Program-made: the position numbers and the translations under genes
Shown here: positions 51,868-60,201 of the stretch, piece by piece
Numbering within the stretch: the stretch's first letter is position 1
Layout of the letters: each line of letters begins with the position of its first letter
The notes under the pieces: model-generated
Databases searched by the model: none
What the model was told of the DNA's origin: nothing
Seen by the model: only the letters and a program-made list of their open reading frames with translations
Origin: Campylobacter sp. RM6914
GTDB lineage: Bacteria > Campylobacterota > Campylobacteria > Campylobacterales > Campylobacteraceae
Assembly: GCF_004803835.1 (NCBI RefSeq)
Contig: NZ_CP012545.1
Coordinates: forward strand, 1,364,001 to 1,428,000
Direction: 5' to 3'
DNA: 64,000 nucleotides

Positions 51868-52164
51868 ATGGCAAAATCACCAGCTGCCAACCGGCACATA
51901 AAGACCGATAAAGCGGCTTTAAATTTCAGGCAGATACCATACGCGGGTGAAGCTACTAGCGCCGATTTGATCGCGCTTGGATATACCGATATCGCTTCGC
52001 TTAAGGGTGCGAATGCCGACGAGATGTATGAGCGCACTAAGGCTCTTGGACGTGGCAGTGATCGGTGTATCTTGTATATGTACCGCATGATTTGCTACTA
52101 TGCAAACACGCCAAACCCCGATAAAGAGAAGCTAAAATGGTGGGCTTGGAAAGATAAAATTTAA
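51868..52164 (+). CDS. Helix-hairpin-helix 'pathogenicity locus' (Cdd1-type) protein
   Basis: 98 residues. IPYAGEATSADLIALGYTDIASLKGANADEMYERTKAL is an HhH-like unit, followed by YMYRMICYYANTPNPDKEKLKWWAWKD, the conserved tail of the Cdd1 family. Members are small, widespread and of unknown function. It follows pyrF by 15 bases. Confidence 0.7.
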   Translation: MAKSPAANRHIKTDKAALNFRQIPYAGEATSADLIALGYTDIASLKGANADEMYERTKALGRGSDRCILYMYRMICYYANTPNPDKEKLKWWAWKDKI

Positions 52165-52241
52165 AGAGGCTATTTTAGCGCTAGATCAAATAAATATGCT
52201 AATAAATTTAACTAGTAAATTAATGCTTTATAGGAGGTTTT

Positions 52242-52901
52242 ATGAACGAGCATATCGTGGTGGTCGATGACGAGCTTGATCTTTGCGAGCTTTTGGAGTT
52301 TAATCTACAAAAAGCGGGATATAACGTAACTACATTTTCAAATACCAAGCGAGTTGAGCAGTTTTTAGATGAAGAAAAAGTGGATCTTGTCATCATGGAT
52401 AGGAATTTGCCGGGCATTGAGGGCGGAGAATTTATAAAAATTTTGCGTCAAAAAGGCTATAACGAGCCCGTAATATTTCTAAGCGCGAAAGGCTCAAAGG
52501 ACGAGAAATTGCAGGGGTTTGAGAATGGCGGCGATGATTATATCACAAAGCCGTTTGAGCTTGACGATCTGCTGGTTCGCATAAAAGCGGTGCTTAGGCG
52601 AAGTGGCGGAGAGAGCGAGTTTTATAAATTTAAAGAGATAGTCGTAAAAAAGGGCACCGGTGAGGTTTTCGTTGGCGAAAAGGCTTTAAATTTAACCAAG
52701 CTTGAAACGGAGCTTTTGATCAAGTTTATCAAAAATAAATTTAATATACTAAGTCGTGATCATCTTTTGCAAAGCGTGTGGCAAGACGATACAAATAGCG
52801 ATAAAAGCGTCAATATCGCAGTTAAACGCTTAAGGCAAAAGCTTGGCAAATCGGGCGATCATATCGTATCTGTGCGCGGGGAAGGCTATAGGATTTGTTA
52901 A
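52242..52901 (+). CDS. phosR: Phosphate-response regulator, OmpR family (PhosR-like)
   Basis: 219 residues. Receiver with VVDDE (7-11), phosphorylation site D53 and ITKPFE; winged helix with LTKLETELLIKF and NIAVKRLRQKLG. Its gene precedes a kinase gene and the complete pst operon, so I infer phosphate control as by C. jejuni PhosR. GGAGG lies 8 bases before the ATG. The family is certain, the role inferred from context. Confidence 0.78.
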   Translation: MNEHIVVVDDELDLCELLEFNLQKAGYNVTTFSNTKRVEQFLDEEKVDLVIMDRNLPGIEGGEFIKILRQKGYNEPVIFLSAKGSKDEKLQGFENGGDDYITKPFELDDLLVRIKAVLRRSGGESEFYKFKEIVVKKGTGEVFVGEKALNLTKLETELLIKFIKNKFNILSRDHLLQSVWQDDTNSDKSVNIAVKRLRQKLGKSGDHIVSVRGEGYRIC

Positions 52902-53770
52902 AAATTTTTGCTTTATTTACGGTGTTTTTAGCTGTGCTTTTTGGTTCATTTTGGTTCATTTTGGGTGAAATTTTTTGGCAAAAGGTCTATATTTTGCTCT
53001 TTGTCGGAATTTTTTTGACAATGCTTTTTGCTTTTATCGTTTTTGAGCTTTTAAGCCTTCAGTCTATACGTGTGCGGGAAGTTTTGGATAAAAAGCAGAC
53101 TAAATTAAAACGACAATCAGCTAAGATTAGGCTTAGAAACTACCAGCCAGAAGGGCTTTTGGGCGGAATTTCGCATGAGTTTAAAAATCCGCTTGCCATT
53201 ATCAAAACTTCGGCTCAAACGATAAAAGGCGGCGAAAATTTAGACCAAGCGATAAGGGATAAATTTATAGATAAGATCATCAAAAATAGCGACAAGCTAG
53301 ATAAGATTATAAATAGACTTAGGATCGGTTTTGGTGAAAATTTGGTTCTAAATTTAAGCCTAGTCGAGCTATCGAAACTTTGCTCGCAAGTTAGCGAGGA
53401 TCTAGCAAGCAAATATCAAAATCAAAGTATCGTGATAAGCGGAAGCGCTTACGTAAAAGCAGACGCCGATATGATATATCAAGTTTTATTTAACTTGTGC
53501 GAAAACGCGTTAAAATACTCGCAAAACGATGTTTTTGTCGAGATATTGCAAGATAGGGTGCTTGTAAAAGATAGCGGTAGCGGGATCGACGATGATGAGA
53601 TAAAACTGATAACTAAAAAATTTTACAAATCGGGTGAGAAAAATTGGAACAGTTCGCTTGGACTTGGACTTTATATCGTAAAATATATCCTAAAACTACA
53701 TAAATTTGAATTTTTGGTTAGCTCGCAAATTGGTGTTGGCTCGGAATTCGGCTTTAAATTTAGAGACTAA
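52895..53770 (+). CDS. phosS: Small sensor histidine kinase (PhosS-like)
   Basis: 291 residues from TTG at 52895, overlapping the regulator stop by 7 bases. Two adjacent spans (~6-24, 31-51) with almost no periplasmic loop, then GGISHEFKNPL (H94), N-box LFNLCENALKY and G-boxes DSGSGI and LGLGLYIV. The missing sensor domain means the signal must come through the membrane or another protein, as for PhoR with Pst/PhoU. No phoU gene is in the cluster. Confidence 0.8.
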   Translation: MLKIFALFTVFLAVLFGSFWFILGEIFWQKVYILLFVGIFLTMLFAFIVFELLSLQSIRVREVLDKKQTKLKRQSAKIRLRNYQPEGLLGGISHEFKNPLAIIKTSAQTIKGGENLDQAIRDKFIDKIIKNSDKLDKIINRLRIGFGENLVLNLSLVELSKLCSQVSEDLASKYQNQSIVISGSAYVKADADMIYQVLFNLCENALKYSQNDVFVEILQDRVLVKDSGSGIDDDEIKLITKKFYKSGEKNWNSSLGLGLYIVKYILKLHKFEFLVSSQIGVGSEFGFKFRD

Positions 53771-53793
53771 AAACGGGCGATGATAGCCGTTTT
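53770..53793 (+). terminator. Hairpin after the phosS-like gene
   Basis: AAAACGG (53770-53776) pairs with CCGTTTT (53787-53793), 10-base loop, directly at the kinase stop. The T-run is short. It separates the kinase transcript from the pst promoter. Confidence 0.5.
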
Positions 53794-53819
53794 AAGCAAA
53801 ATTTACACTTAAATATATC

Positions 53820-53860
53820 GATTTTAATGTTTCCAAAATGTTTTTAACTGCTGATATGAT
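53820..53860 (+). promoter_or_regulatory. Pho-box-like direct repeats and -10 of the pst operon
   Basis: GTTTCCAAAAT (53829-53839) and GTTTTTAACTG (53840-53850), preceded by GATTTTAAT (53820-53828), form direct repeats at ~11-base spacing. TATGAT (53855-53860) follows four bases later. Repeats at helical period in place of a -35 box are the arrangement of Pho-type activator sites, and GTTT-N-AAAA-type repeats fit what I recall of the C. jejuni PhosR site. Confidence 0.65.
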
Positions 53861-53887
53861 TTCGCATATCTTAAAAAAGGAGAGCGA

Positions 53888-54895
53888 ATGAAAGTTTTTA
53901 ACATTTTAGCGGCAAGTTGCCTTGTTTTAGCGGCGGCAGGGTTTGAAAGAGATCAGATAAGAATAGCGGGTAGCTCAACCGTATTTCCATTTACTAGCTT
54001 TGTAGCTGAGGAATTTGGAGCCAACAAGGCAAACAAAACTCCGATCGTAGAAAGCGTGGGAACGGGCAGCGGATTTAAGCTGTTTTGTTCTGGATTAGGC
54101 GGGGACACTCCAGATATCGCAAATGCCTCAAGACCTATAAAACTTAGCGAATTTGAGCTTTGCCAAAAAAATGGCGTAACCGATATTTCGGGCATTATGA
54201 TAGGTTATGATGGCATAGTCTTAGCTCAAAATACAGCTAACGGCGAGTTAAATTTAAGCAAAGAGCAGATCTTTAAAGCGCTTGCAAAAGATATATTCTT
54301 AGGCGGCAAGCTTGTTCCAAATCCATATAAAAGTTGGAAACAAATAGATGAAAGTCTGCCGGATCGCGAGATCGTGGTATATGGTCCTCCAAGCACATCT
54401 GGCACTAGAGATAGCTTTGAGGAGCTTGTGATGCAAGAAGTATCTGAAAAGCTAGGCTATGATAAAGGGTATAAGGCTATTAGAGAGGACGGAGTATTTG
54501 TGCCTTCAGGCGAAAATGATAATCTAATCGTAGCAAAACTCGGCACAAACAAAGCTGCGCTTGGCATTTTTGGCTATAGTTATTTTGAAGAAAATGCCGA
54601 TAAACTAACAGCTGTTTCTGTAGATGGTGTAGCCTTAAACGCTCAAAATATCGCAAATGGTAGCTACAAGGTGGCAAGAAGCCTCTTTATCTATGTTAAA
54701 AATGCTCACAAAGGCAGCACAAAAGGGCTTGAGGATTTTATAAAATTATATATAAGCGACGATATGATAGGTGAGAACGGCGAATTAAGGACGCTTGGGC
54801 TGATACCTCAGGGTGGCGACGAGCTAAAAAGAACCCGCGAGTTCTTCTCTAAGCCTTTGGATATGGATCTAGTTAAGGCTCATAAGGTAAATTGA
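53888..54895 (+). CDS. pstS: Periplasmic phosphate-binding protein PstS
   Basis: 335 residues. Signal peptide (~1-17), then IRIAGSSTVFPFT with the phosphate-binding GSST, GTGSGFKLFCSG, NASRPIK and PPSTSGTRDSFEEL. It binds phosphate for the PstCAB importer. AAGGAG lies before the ATG. It overlaps the pstC start. Confidence 0.95.
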   Translation: MKVFNILAASCLVLAAAGFERDQIRIAGSSTVFPFTSFVAEEFGANKANKTPIVESVGTGSGFKLFCSGLGGDTPDIANASRPIKLSEFELCQKNGVTDISGIMIGYDGIVLAQNTANGELNLSKEQIFKALAKDIFLGGKLVPNPYKSWKQIDESLPDREIVVYGPPSTSGTRDSFEELVMQEVSEKLGYDKGYKAIREDGVFVPSGENDNLIVAKLGTNKAALGIFGYSYFEENADKLTAVSVDGVALNAQNIANGSYKVARSLFIYVKNAHKGSTKGLEDFIKLYISDDMIGENGELRTLGLIPQGGDELKRTREFFSKPLDMDLVKAHKVN

Positions 54896-55827
54896 TGCTA
54901 CCTTTAGCCCAAACAAAAGCTAAAAAATGGCTTTTAAATTTAAAGCAAAATAGCAAAGAAATATTTACAAAGTCGCTACTTTTCGTAGCGACTTTAATCT
55001 CCATACTAACTACTTTCGGGATACTTTTTGTTCTGCTTTTTGAAGCGATGCTATTTTTTTCAAGAGAAAGCGTGTCTTACTTTTTTACAGGCAAGATATG
55101 GTCTCCAGATGGCGCTTTTGGTGCCGATGGCGGAATCTTCGGAGCTCTGCCTCTTTTTAGCGGCACATTTTATATTACCGCTATTGCAATGCTCGTTGCT
55201 ATACCGGTCGGGATATTTAGCGCGATATATCTAAGCGAATATGCTTCAAACAGGGCTAAAAACATACTAAAGCCGGTTTTAGAAATACTTGCCGGTATCC
55301 CAACGATAGTTTATGGTGTATTTGCTGCGCTTATCGTGAGTCCGATGATAGTGGATGCGGCGGCTAAATTTGGAGTTAGTGCTAGTTACGAAAGCGCTTT
55401 AGGAGCTGGATTTGTAATGGGTGTAATGATAACACCTATCATAGCAAGTATGTGCGACGACGCGCTAAGCAGTGTGCCAAAAAGCCTAGAATTTGGCTCC
55501 TTAGCACTTGGTATGACTAGAAGTGAAACCATCTTGTTTGTTACGATTCCGACAGCTATGCCGGGCATCATAGCGGCTTGTTTGCTTGGCGTATCAAGAG
55601 CGCTTGGAGAGACGATGATAGTCGTCATGGCGGCTAGTTTAAGAGCAAATTTAAGCCTAAATCCGCTTGAAGATATGACGACGGTTACGGTTAAGATCGT
55701 GGAGGCTTTGACTGGCGATAAGGAGTTTGATAGTTCGCTAACGCTAAGCGCTTTTGGACTCGGGCTAACGCTTTTTGTCGTAACCTTACTTATAAATCTC
55801 GTGTCGGTCAAGATATCAAATTTATAA
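54895..55827 (+). CDS. pstC: Phosphate ABC transporter permease PstC
   Basis: 310 residues, six spans. FGALPLFSGTFYITAIAMLVAIPVGIFSAIYLSEY and the EAA loop ALGMTRSETILFVTIPTAMPGIIA. The ATG at 54895 shares one base with the pstS stop; a TTG three bases earlier would only add a Met. Confidence 0.94.
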   Translation: MLPLAQTKAKKWLLNLKQNSKEIFTKSLLFVATLISILTTFGILFVLLFEAMLFFSRESVSYFFTGKIWSPDGAFGADGGIFGALPLFSGTFYITAIAMLVAIPVGIFSAIYLSEYASNRAKNILKPVLEILAGIPTIVYGVFAALIVSPMIVDAAAKFGVSASYESALGAGFVMGVMITPIIASMCDDALSSVPKSLEFGSLALGMTRSETILFVTIPTAMPGIIAACLLGVSRALGETMIVVMAASLRANLSLNPLEDMTTVTVKIVEALTGDKEFDSSLTLSAFGLGLTLFVVTLLINLVSVKISNL

Positions 55828-55836
55828 GGCAAAAGT

Positions 55837-57018
55837 GTGAAAATAACAAATAGCAAAAACCAAAGTGACTTTGAATTAAAAGAGCTTAAAATTCGCCATT
55901 TTAAAGGTAGGGTTTTTAAATTTATCTGCAGTTTTGCATTACTTTTTTGTGTAGGATTTTTGGCTATTTTTCTATATAAAGTAGCCTCTCTTGGAGCTGG
56001 TGCTTTTAGTACTTACTATCTAAAACAAGAAATTTTAATAACGGAAAATTTGCTAAACAATCCAAGAGACGCCTTGCCTAGGCAGCTTCATGGTATAGTT
56101 TCAAGGGCGTGGTTTTGGGAGTTTGGAAATTTCTTACAAGAGAATAAAAATTTAATAAACACAAAGCGAGAATTTGAAATTTTACTAAATGCTAACGCCA
56201 AGCAATACTTAAAAAATCAAACTTCAAAGCTTAGCGCAAAAAATATGCAACTGCTCGATGAGTTACGAGAAAAAGGGCTGATCGTTTCTAAATTTAATAA
56301 AGAATTTTTTCTTAATGGCGATTCGAAAATTCCAGAGGCGGCAGGAGTGCTTTCGTCTATAGTGGGGACGATGCTAACGATGTTTGTAGCGATGGTGACA
56401 TCCGTGCCTATCGCAATAGCTAGCGCGATATATATTGAAGAGTTTTTAAAAGATGGAAAATTTAAAAGTATCTTGCAAGTAAATATCAACAATCTAGCCG
56501 CCGTGCCATCTATATTATTTGGACTTTTGGGGCTTGGCGTATTTGTAAATTTATTCGGATTAGCACGCGGTAGTGCCTTAGCGGGCGGTCTTACCTTGTC
56601 ACTTATGAGCCTGCCTATCGTCATCGTAAGCACCACGGCGGCTCTAAAAGCCGTGCCAAATAGCATAAGGCAAGCCGGTATGGCACTTGGGATATCAAAA
56701 GTCGATGTGGTAAAAGATCATGTTTTGCCAAGCGCTTTTGGTGGCATATTGACAGGCTCTATCGTATCTTTAGCTCAGATTATCGGTGAAACCGCACCGC
56801 TTATCATCATCGGAATGATAGCTTTCGTGCCACAAACGCCGACATCTTTAAGCGACGCAACAACGGTCATACCGGCTCAAATTTTCTCTTGGGCTAGCAT
56901 GCCGGAATTTGCTTATGTAGAGAGGACAAATGCAGCGATTTTGGTGCTGTTAGCTTTGCTGCTTGTGATGAATTTAGTAGCATTTTATCTAAGAAAAAAA
57001 TATCAAAAAAAGGGCTAA
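55837..57018 (+). CDS. pstA: Phosphate ABC transporter permease PstA
   Basis: 393 residues from GTG at 55837, longer than the usual ~280-300. The extra length is a ~115-residue extracytoplasmic loop (~residues 60-175) between span 1 and the permease core; it is polar with helix-forming stretches. The core has [30 protein letters not shown] and the EAA loop [16 protein letters not shown]. Confidence 0.92.
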   Translation: MKITNSKNQSDFELKELKIRHFKGRVFKFICSFALLFCVGFLAIFLYKVASLGAGAFSTYYLKQEILITENLLNNPRDALPRQLHGIVSRAWFWEFGNFLQENKNLINTKREFEILLNANAKQYLKNQTSKLSAKNMQLLDELREKGLIVSKFNKEFFLNGDSKIPEAAGVLSSIVGTMLTMFVAMVTSVPIAIASAIYIEEFLKDGKFKSILQVNINNLAAVPSILFGLLGLGVFVNLFGLARGSALAGGLTLSLMSLPIVIVSTTAALKAVPNSIRQAGMALGISKVDVVKDHVLPSAFGGILTGSIVSLAQIIGETAPLIIIGMIAFVPQTPTSLSDATTVIPAQIFSWASMPEFAYVERTNAAILVLLALLLVMNLVAFYLRKKYQKKG

Positions 57019-57019
57019 A

Positions 57020-57778
57020 ATGAAAATAAAAGCAAGAAGTGTCGGTTTAAATTTATATTACGGCGACAAGCAAGCGCTTTATGACGTAAATGTTGATATA
57101 TATGATAAAAAAATTACTGCGCTAATCGGCGCTAGCGGATGTGGCAAGAGCACATTTTTAAGGTGTTTTAATAGAATGAATGACCTGATAGATGGCTGCA
57201 AGATAGGCGGTTTAGTAGAGGTAAATTCCCAAGATATCTATGCAAGCGATATCGACGTGGTTGCGGTCAGAAGGCGCGTGGGTATGGTTTTTCAGCAGCC
57301 AAATCCATTTGCTAAAAGTATATATGACAATATCTCTTACGCCCCGCTTATGCATGGCATAGTAAAAAAGGGCAGTGAATGTGATGAGCTTGTCGAGCGA
57401 TGTCTGAAAAGTGCGGGACTTTTTAAGGAAGTCAAAGACAAACTAAAACAAAATGCGACAAGTCTGAGCGGAGGGCAGCAGCAAAGACTTTGTATAGCTA
57501 GGGCGATAGCGGTAAGACCCGAGATTATTTTGATGGACGAGCCAACCTCGGCGCTTGACCCAATCTCAACGAGCGTGATAGAAGAGCTTATGCGTGAGCT
57601 AAGAGATGAATTTAGTATCGTAGTCGTAACTCATAATATGCAACAAGCTCAGCGTGTAGCAGACTATACGGCGTTTTTTCATCTTGGAGAACTAGTAGAA
57701 TACAACAAAACAGACGAAATATTTAACTCTCCGCAAAAAGGTAAAACTAAAGACTATATAAAAGGACGATTCGGATGA
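57020..57778 (+). CDS. pstB: Phosphate ABC transporter ATP-binding protein PstB
   Basis: 252 residues. Walker [11 protein letters not shown]-loop QQPNPF, signature SLSGGQQQR, Walker [13 protein letters not shown] and the switch His in VVVTHNM. It ends the pst operon; no phoU follows. Confidence 0.96.
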   Translation: MKIKARSVGLNLYYGDKQALYDVNVDIYDKKITALIGASGCGKSTFLRCFNRMNDLIDGCKIGGLVEVNSQDIYASDIDVVAVRRRVGMVFQQPNPFAKSIYDNISYAPLMHGIVKKGSECDELVERCLKSAGLFKEVKDKLKQNATSLSGGQQQRLCIARAIAVRPEIILMDEPTSALDPISTSVIEELMRELRDEFSIVVVTHNMQQAQRVADYTAFFHLGELVEYNKTDEIFNSPQKGKTKDYIKGRFG

Positions 57779-57881
57779 TGCGGGAGTAAAAATTTATATG
57801 TTTAATTTGCTTCTTGTGTCATTATAATAACTTATCTCGTGTGTGAAATAAAATTTAAGCGATATATCAGCAGGTTTTGTT

Positions 57882-57887
57882 TATAAT
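57882..57887 (+). promoter_or_regulatory. -10 box of tRNA-Ser
   Basis: Perfect TATAAT, 17 bases before the mature 5' end of the tRNA. Confidence 0.6.
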
Positions 57888-57904
57888 GCGATTTACTATT
57901 TTGC

Positions 57905-57995
57905 GGACAGATGGGTGAGCGGCTGAAACCACACCCCTGCTAAGGGTGCAAGTCTTAATCGGGCTTCGAGGGTTCAAATCCCTCTCTGTCCGCCA
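57905..57995 (+). tRNA. tRNA-Ser (anticodon GCU)
   Basis: Acceptor arm GGACAGA pairs with TCTGTCC, followed by discriminator G and encoded CCA. The anticodon arm CACCC-CTGCTAA-GGGTG gives anticodon GCT. A long variable arm marks it as serine. T arm GAGGG-TTCAAAT-CCCTC. It reads AGC/AGU. It is the integration site of the element whose integrase lies 293 bases downstream. Confidence 0.95.
57970..57995 (+). other. Probable left attachment site (3' part of tRNA-Ser)
   Basis: Tyrosine integrases of the P4 type usually recombine in the 3' part of a tRNA gene and leave it intact. The integrase gene points away from the tRNA, as is usual. I found no second copy of this end before base 64000, so the exact core is not defined. 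Confidence 0.5.
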
Positions 57996-58142
57996 TGCAT
58001 TATTTTTCCATATTTTTTCTCAATTCTTTTAAGTTATCTAAAGTGCCTAAAATACGATATTTTGGGTGTATTTTAGCTGCCTTTCGTTTATTTTCCATTT
58101 CAAAAATTTGATATAATTTCCTCTCAATACTGCGTCATTTGG

Positions 58143-58255
58143 TGCGTTAGTTATTAAATTTAACGGCTTGTAAAATGCGTTACCTATTAAAATACCGATA
58201 TTATCGGGTTTTATAAGCCATTTTACTAACGCACTTTTTAATGCGGACTTATAAA
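58143..58255. promoter_or_regulatory. TGCGTTA repeats and promoter upstream of the integrase
   Basis: TGCGTTAGTTATTAAA (58143-58158) and TGCGTTACCTATTAAA (58176-58191) are direct repeats 33 bases apart, 14 of 16 identical. The inverted copy TAACGCA at 58227-58233, within the 10-bp inverted repeat ACTAACGCAC, sits at the -35 position of a likely -10 TATAAA (58250-58255). These fit arm-type integrase or excisionase sites that also control int. The rest of 57996-58288 holds no gene. Confidence 0.6.
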
Positions 58256-58288
58256 TACGGCTTTTGCTAATAACAAGAGGATGGCTAT

Positions 58289-59518
58289 ATGGAAATTTCA
58301 ACCGAAAAACAGATTGAAAGCATAACGGTTGCTAGCGGCAAAAAAGAATTTAGCGTAAAAGGCGTTAAGGGGCTAAAACTCTTTTGTTATGCTACCGGCG
58401 GAAAGATATTTAAATTTAAATATCAGCTAGGTTCAAGCTATACCACAAAAACGCTTGGAGAGTGGATAAAGGCCGTTTACGGTATTAAACAAGCCCAAGA
58501 CGATGCGATTGAGGTTTTAAAAAAGTTGCGCGACGGCGAAGAGATTGGTAAGACTAGCGTGCAGATAAAGAATTTCGGCGAGCTGTGGGCGATGTACAAG
58601 CAAGACGCTCTAAAGACGCAGAAATTTAAGACATTACAAGGCGAACTAAGCAGGTTTGAGTTTAATTTGCTTAGCGCTCTTAAAAATACCGATATGCAAA
58701 TTATTAATATCCCATCCAAGGCCACTCCGCTATTTTTGGATGCGTTAAGATCCATTCAAACTACGGATAATCCAAAGAGCGATACGGTTAAAAAGCTGCT
58801 TGGTAGATTAAATCAAGTATTTGATTATGCGATCATAAAAGGTTTAATACAAGCAAATCCAACTCGCATCCTATCTGCAAATTTCTCTAAAAACTTTATC
58901 AAAGTGCAGTCCGAGCCAAGAAAAGCTATCGTTGATGTAGATAAATTTAAGATTTTACTAAGCGACATAAATGAATACTGGGGCGATATAAACGTAATTA
59001 ACTGCCTAAAATGGACGATACTTTACGCTCTTCGTCCTTCAAACGCAAGACTTGCAAGATGGGAAGACGTCGACTTGATTAAAAAAGAGTGGGTTATAAA
59101 TGGTGAATATATGAAGATGGGAGAAACTTTTATCTTGCCTTTAACGGATGAGGCGATAGAATTTTTGCAAACTCAAAAGATGTATAATCGCCAAAATTCA
59201 GGCTTTATATTTGAAGGCGTAAAGCATGGCGCGCCGATCAGTGATAACTCAATGCGAATGATGCTTAAAAAACTAGGATATGACGGAAAAATGGACGTTC
59301 ACGGCTTTAGAAGCTCATTAAGAACGATACTTTCAGAGCTAAATTTTGAAGAGAAGCTTGGTTTTACCGAGGAAATTTTATCGCTTTGTATAGATCACAA
59401 ACTGCGAAACATCATAAAGTCGGACGAAAGCTATCAAAGGGCTAAATTTGAAAAAGCAAAAAGAGAGGTGTTTGAGTATTGGCATAAGAGATTAAGGGAA
59501 TGGGGGTTAAAATTCTAA
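58289..59518 (+). CDS. int: Site-specific tyrosine recombinase (P4-type integrase)
   Basis: 409 residues. An N-terminal arm-binding domain (FSVKGVKGLKLFCYATGGKIFKFKY, DUF4102-like), a core-binding domain, and the catalytic domain with Arg in LRPSNARLARWEDVDL, H-G-F-R (VHGFRSSLRTIL), the later DHK histidine, and tyrosine in DESYQRAKF. AAGAGG lies 8 bases before the ATG. It integrates and excises the element at the adjacent tRNA-Ser. Confidence 0.93.
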   Translation: MEISTEKQIESITVASGKKEFSVKGVKGLKLFCYATGGKIFKFKYQLGSSYTTKTLGEWIKAVYGIKQAQDDAIEVLKKLRDGEEIGKTSVQIKNFGELWAMYKQDALKTQKFKTLQGELSRFEFNLLSALKNTDMQIINIPSKATPLFLDALRSIQTTDNPKSDTVKKLLGRLNQVFDYAIIKGLIQANPTRILSANFSKNFIKVQSEPRKAIVDVDKFKILLSDINEYWGDINVINCLKWTILYALRPSNARLARWEDVDLIKKEWVINGEYMKMGETFILPLTDEAIEFLQTQKMYNRQNSGFIFEGVKHGAPISDNSMRMMLKKLGYDGKMDVHGFRSSLRTILSELNFEEKLGFTEEILSLCIDHKLRNIIKSDESYQRAKFEKAKREVFEYWHKRLREWGLKF

Positions 59519-59844
59519 ACCACGCTATTTTGTAGTCTAAAATTTTATTCGCTCTTACTATCATCGCTTTTATTTTAATTATTGCCCGAACTAATCAACC
59601 ATAATATAGACAAAATTCATAACACCTCGAATCGCTCATTAAAATTTCCGAATCCAAAAACATCATGTCATAATTGCACTCATAGAGATAAAAAGTATAT
59701 TTTTCCGGGCGAGCATACTCCTTGTGGCTACAAATAGCTACGCATTTTACCACTCGGAGAGCTCGTAAGGGTGGCTTGCAGCCCGCCCTTAACCCCCTGC
59801 TAAAAATATTTTTTGTTTTAAAATCGAGTCTTACAGGAGCGTTG
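59519..59844. other. Intergenic between int and mobC, probably containing oriT
   Basis: No gene seen; frames here lack ribosome binding sites and family resemblance. The right half is unusually GC-rich (about 59740-59810) and holds a strong hairpin. ColE1-type mobilization cassettes carry their origin of transfer just upstream of mobC. Confidence 0.55.
59766..59791 (+). other. Candidate oriT hairpin
   Basis: TAAGGGTGG (59766-59774) pairs with CCGCCCTTA (59783-59791) with one G-T pair and an 8-base loop. The segment GTGGCTTG (59771-59778) matches the ColE1 nic site CTGG/CTTA at six of eight positions as I recall it. Position before mobC and base composition fit an origin of transfer. Confidence 0.45.
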
Positions 59845-60201
59845 ATGCAAAAAAATATTAAGCCAAAAAAGAAGAGGCAGAAAGTAAAAATAATAACCAA
59901 GCGTTTGCGTATTAGTCAGAGCGAGTGGGATATTATTGCGGCAAAGATGGCTAAAGTCGGTCTAAAATTCTCTCAGTTCGCACTTGCTTGCATGTTATCA
60001 AGACCTATGACTAAAAATCCGATAACAAAGGAGCTTGTGCTTGAACTATCTTATCAAAGCAACAACTTAAATCAAATGGTAAAGAGATTAAATTCGGGTG
60101 AAAGTCTTGATAAGGTGTGCTTATCTATTATTTCAAAAACCAATGAAACGCTTGAAAGGATTTATGATGTTTTATCATTAAAGAGCGGTCAAAAATGCTA
60201 G
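59845..60201 (+). CDS. mobC: Mobilization accessory protein MobC
   Basis: 118 residues with the ATG at 59845, preceded by AGGAGC; an open frame back to 59722 lacks a site and runs through the putative oriT. Basic N-terminus (KPKKKRQKVKIITKRLRIS), then SEWDIIAAKMAKVGLKFSQFALACML, a ribbon-helix-helix-like unit, and LSYQSNNLNQMVKRLNSG, the typical MobC region. It helps the relaxase open oriT. It overlaps mobA by 7 bases. Confidence 0.82.
   Translation: MQKNIKPKKKRQKVKIITKRLRISQSEWDIIAAKMAKVGLKFSQFALACMLSRPMTKNPITKELVLELSYQSNNLNQMVKRLNSGESLDKVCLSIISKTNETLERIYDVLSLKSGQKC

Noticed and set aside
59722-59844. 41-residue N-terminal extension of mobC
   Set aside because: Has no ribosome binding site and runs through the oriT-like hairpin, while the ATG at 59845 has AGGAGC.
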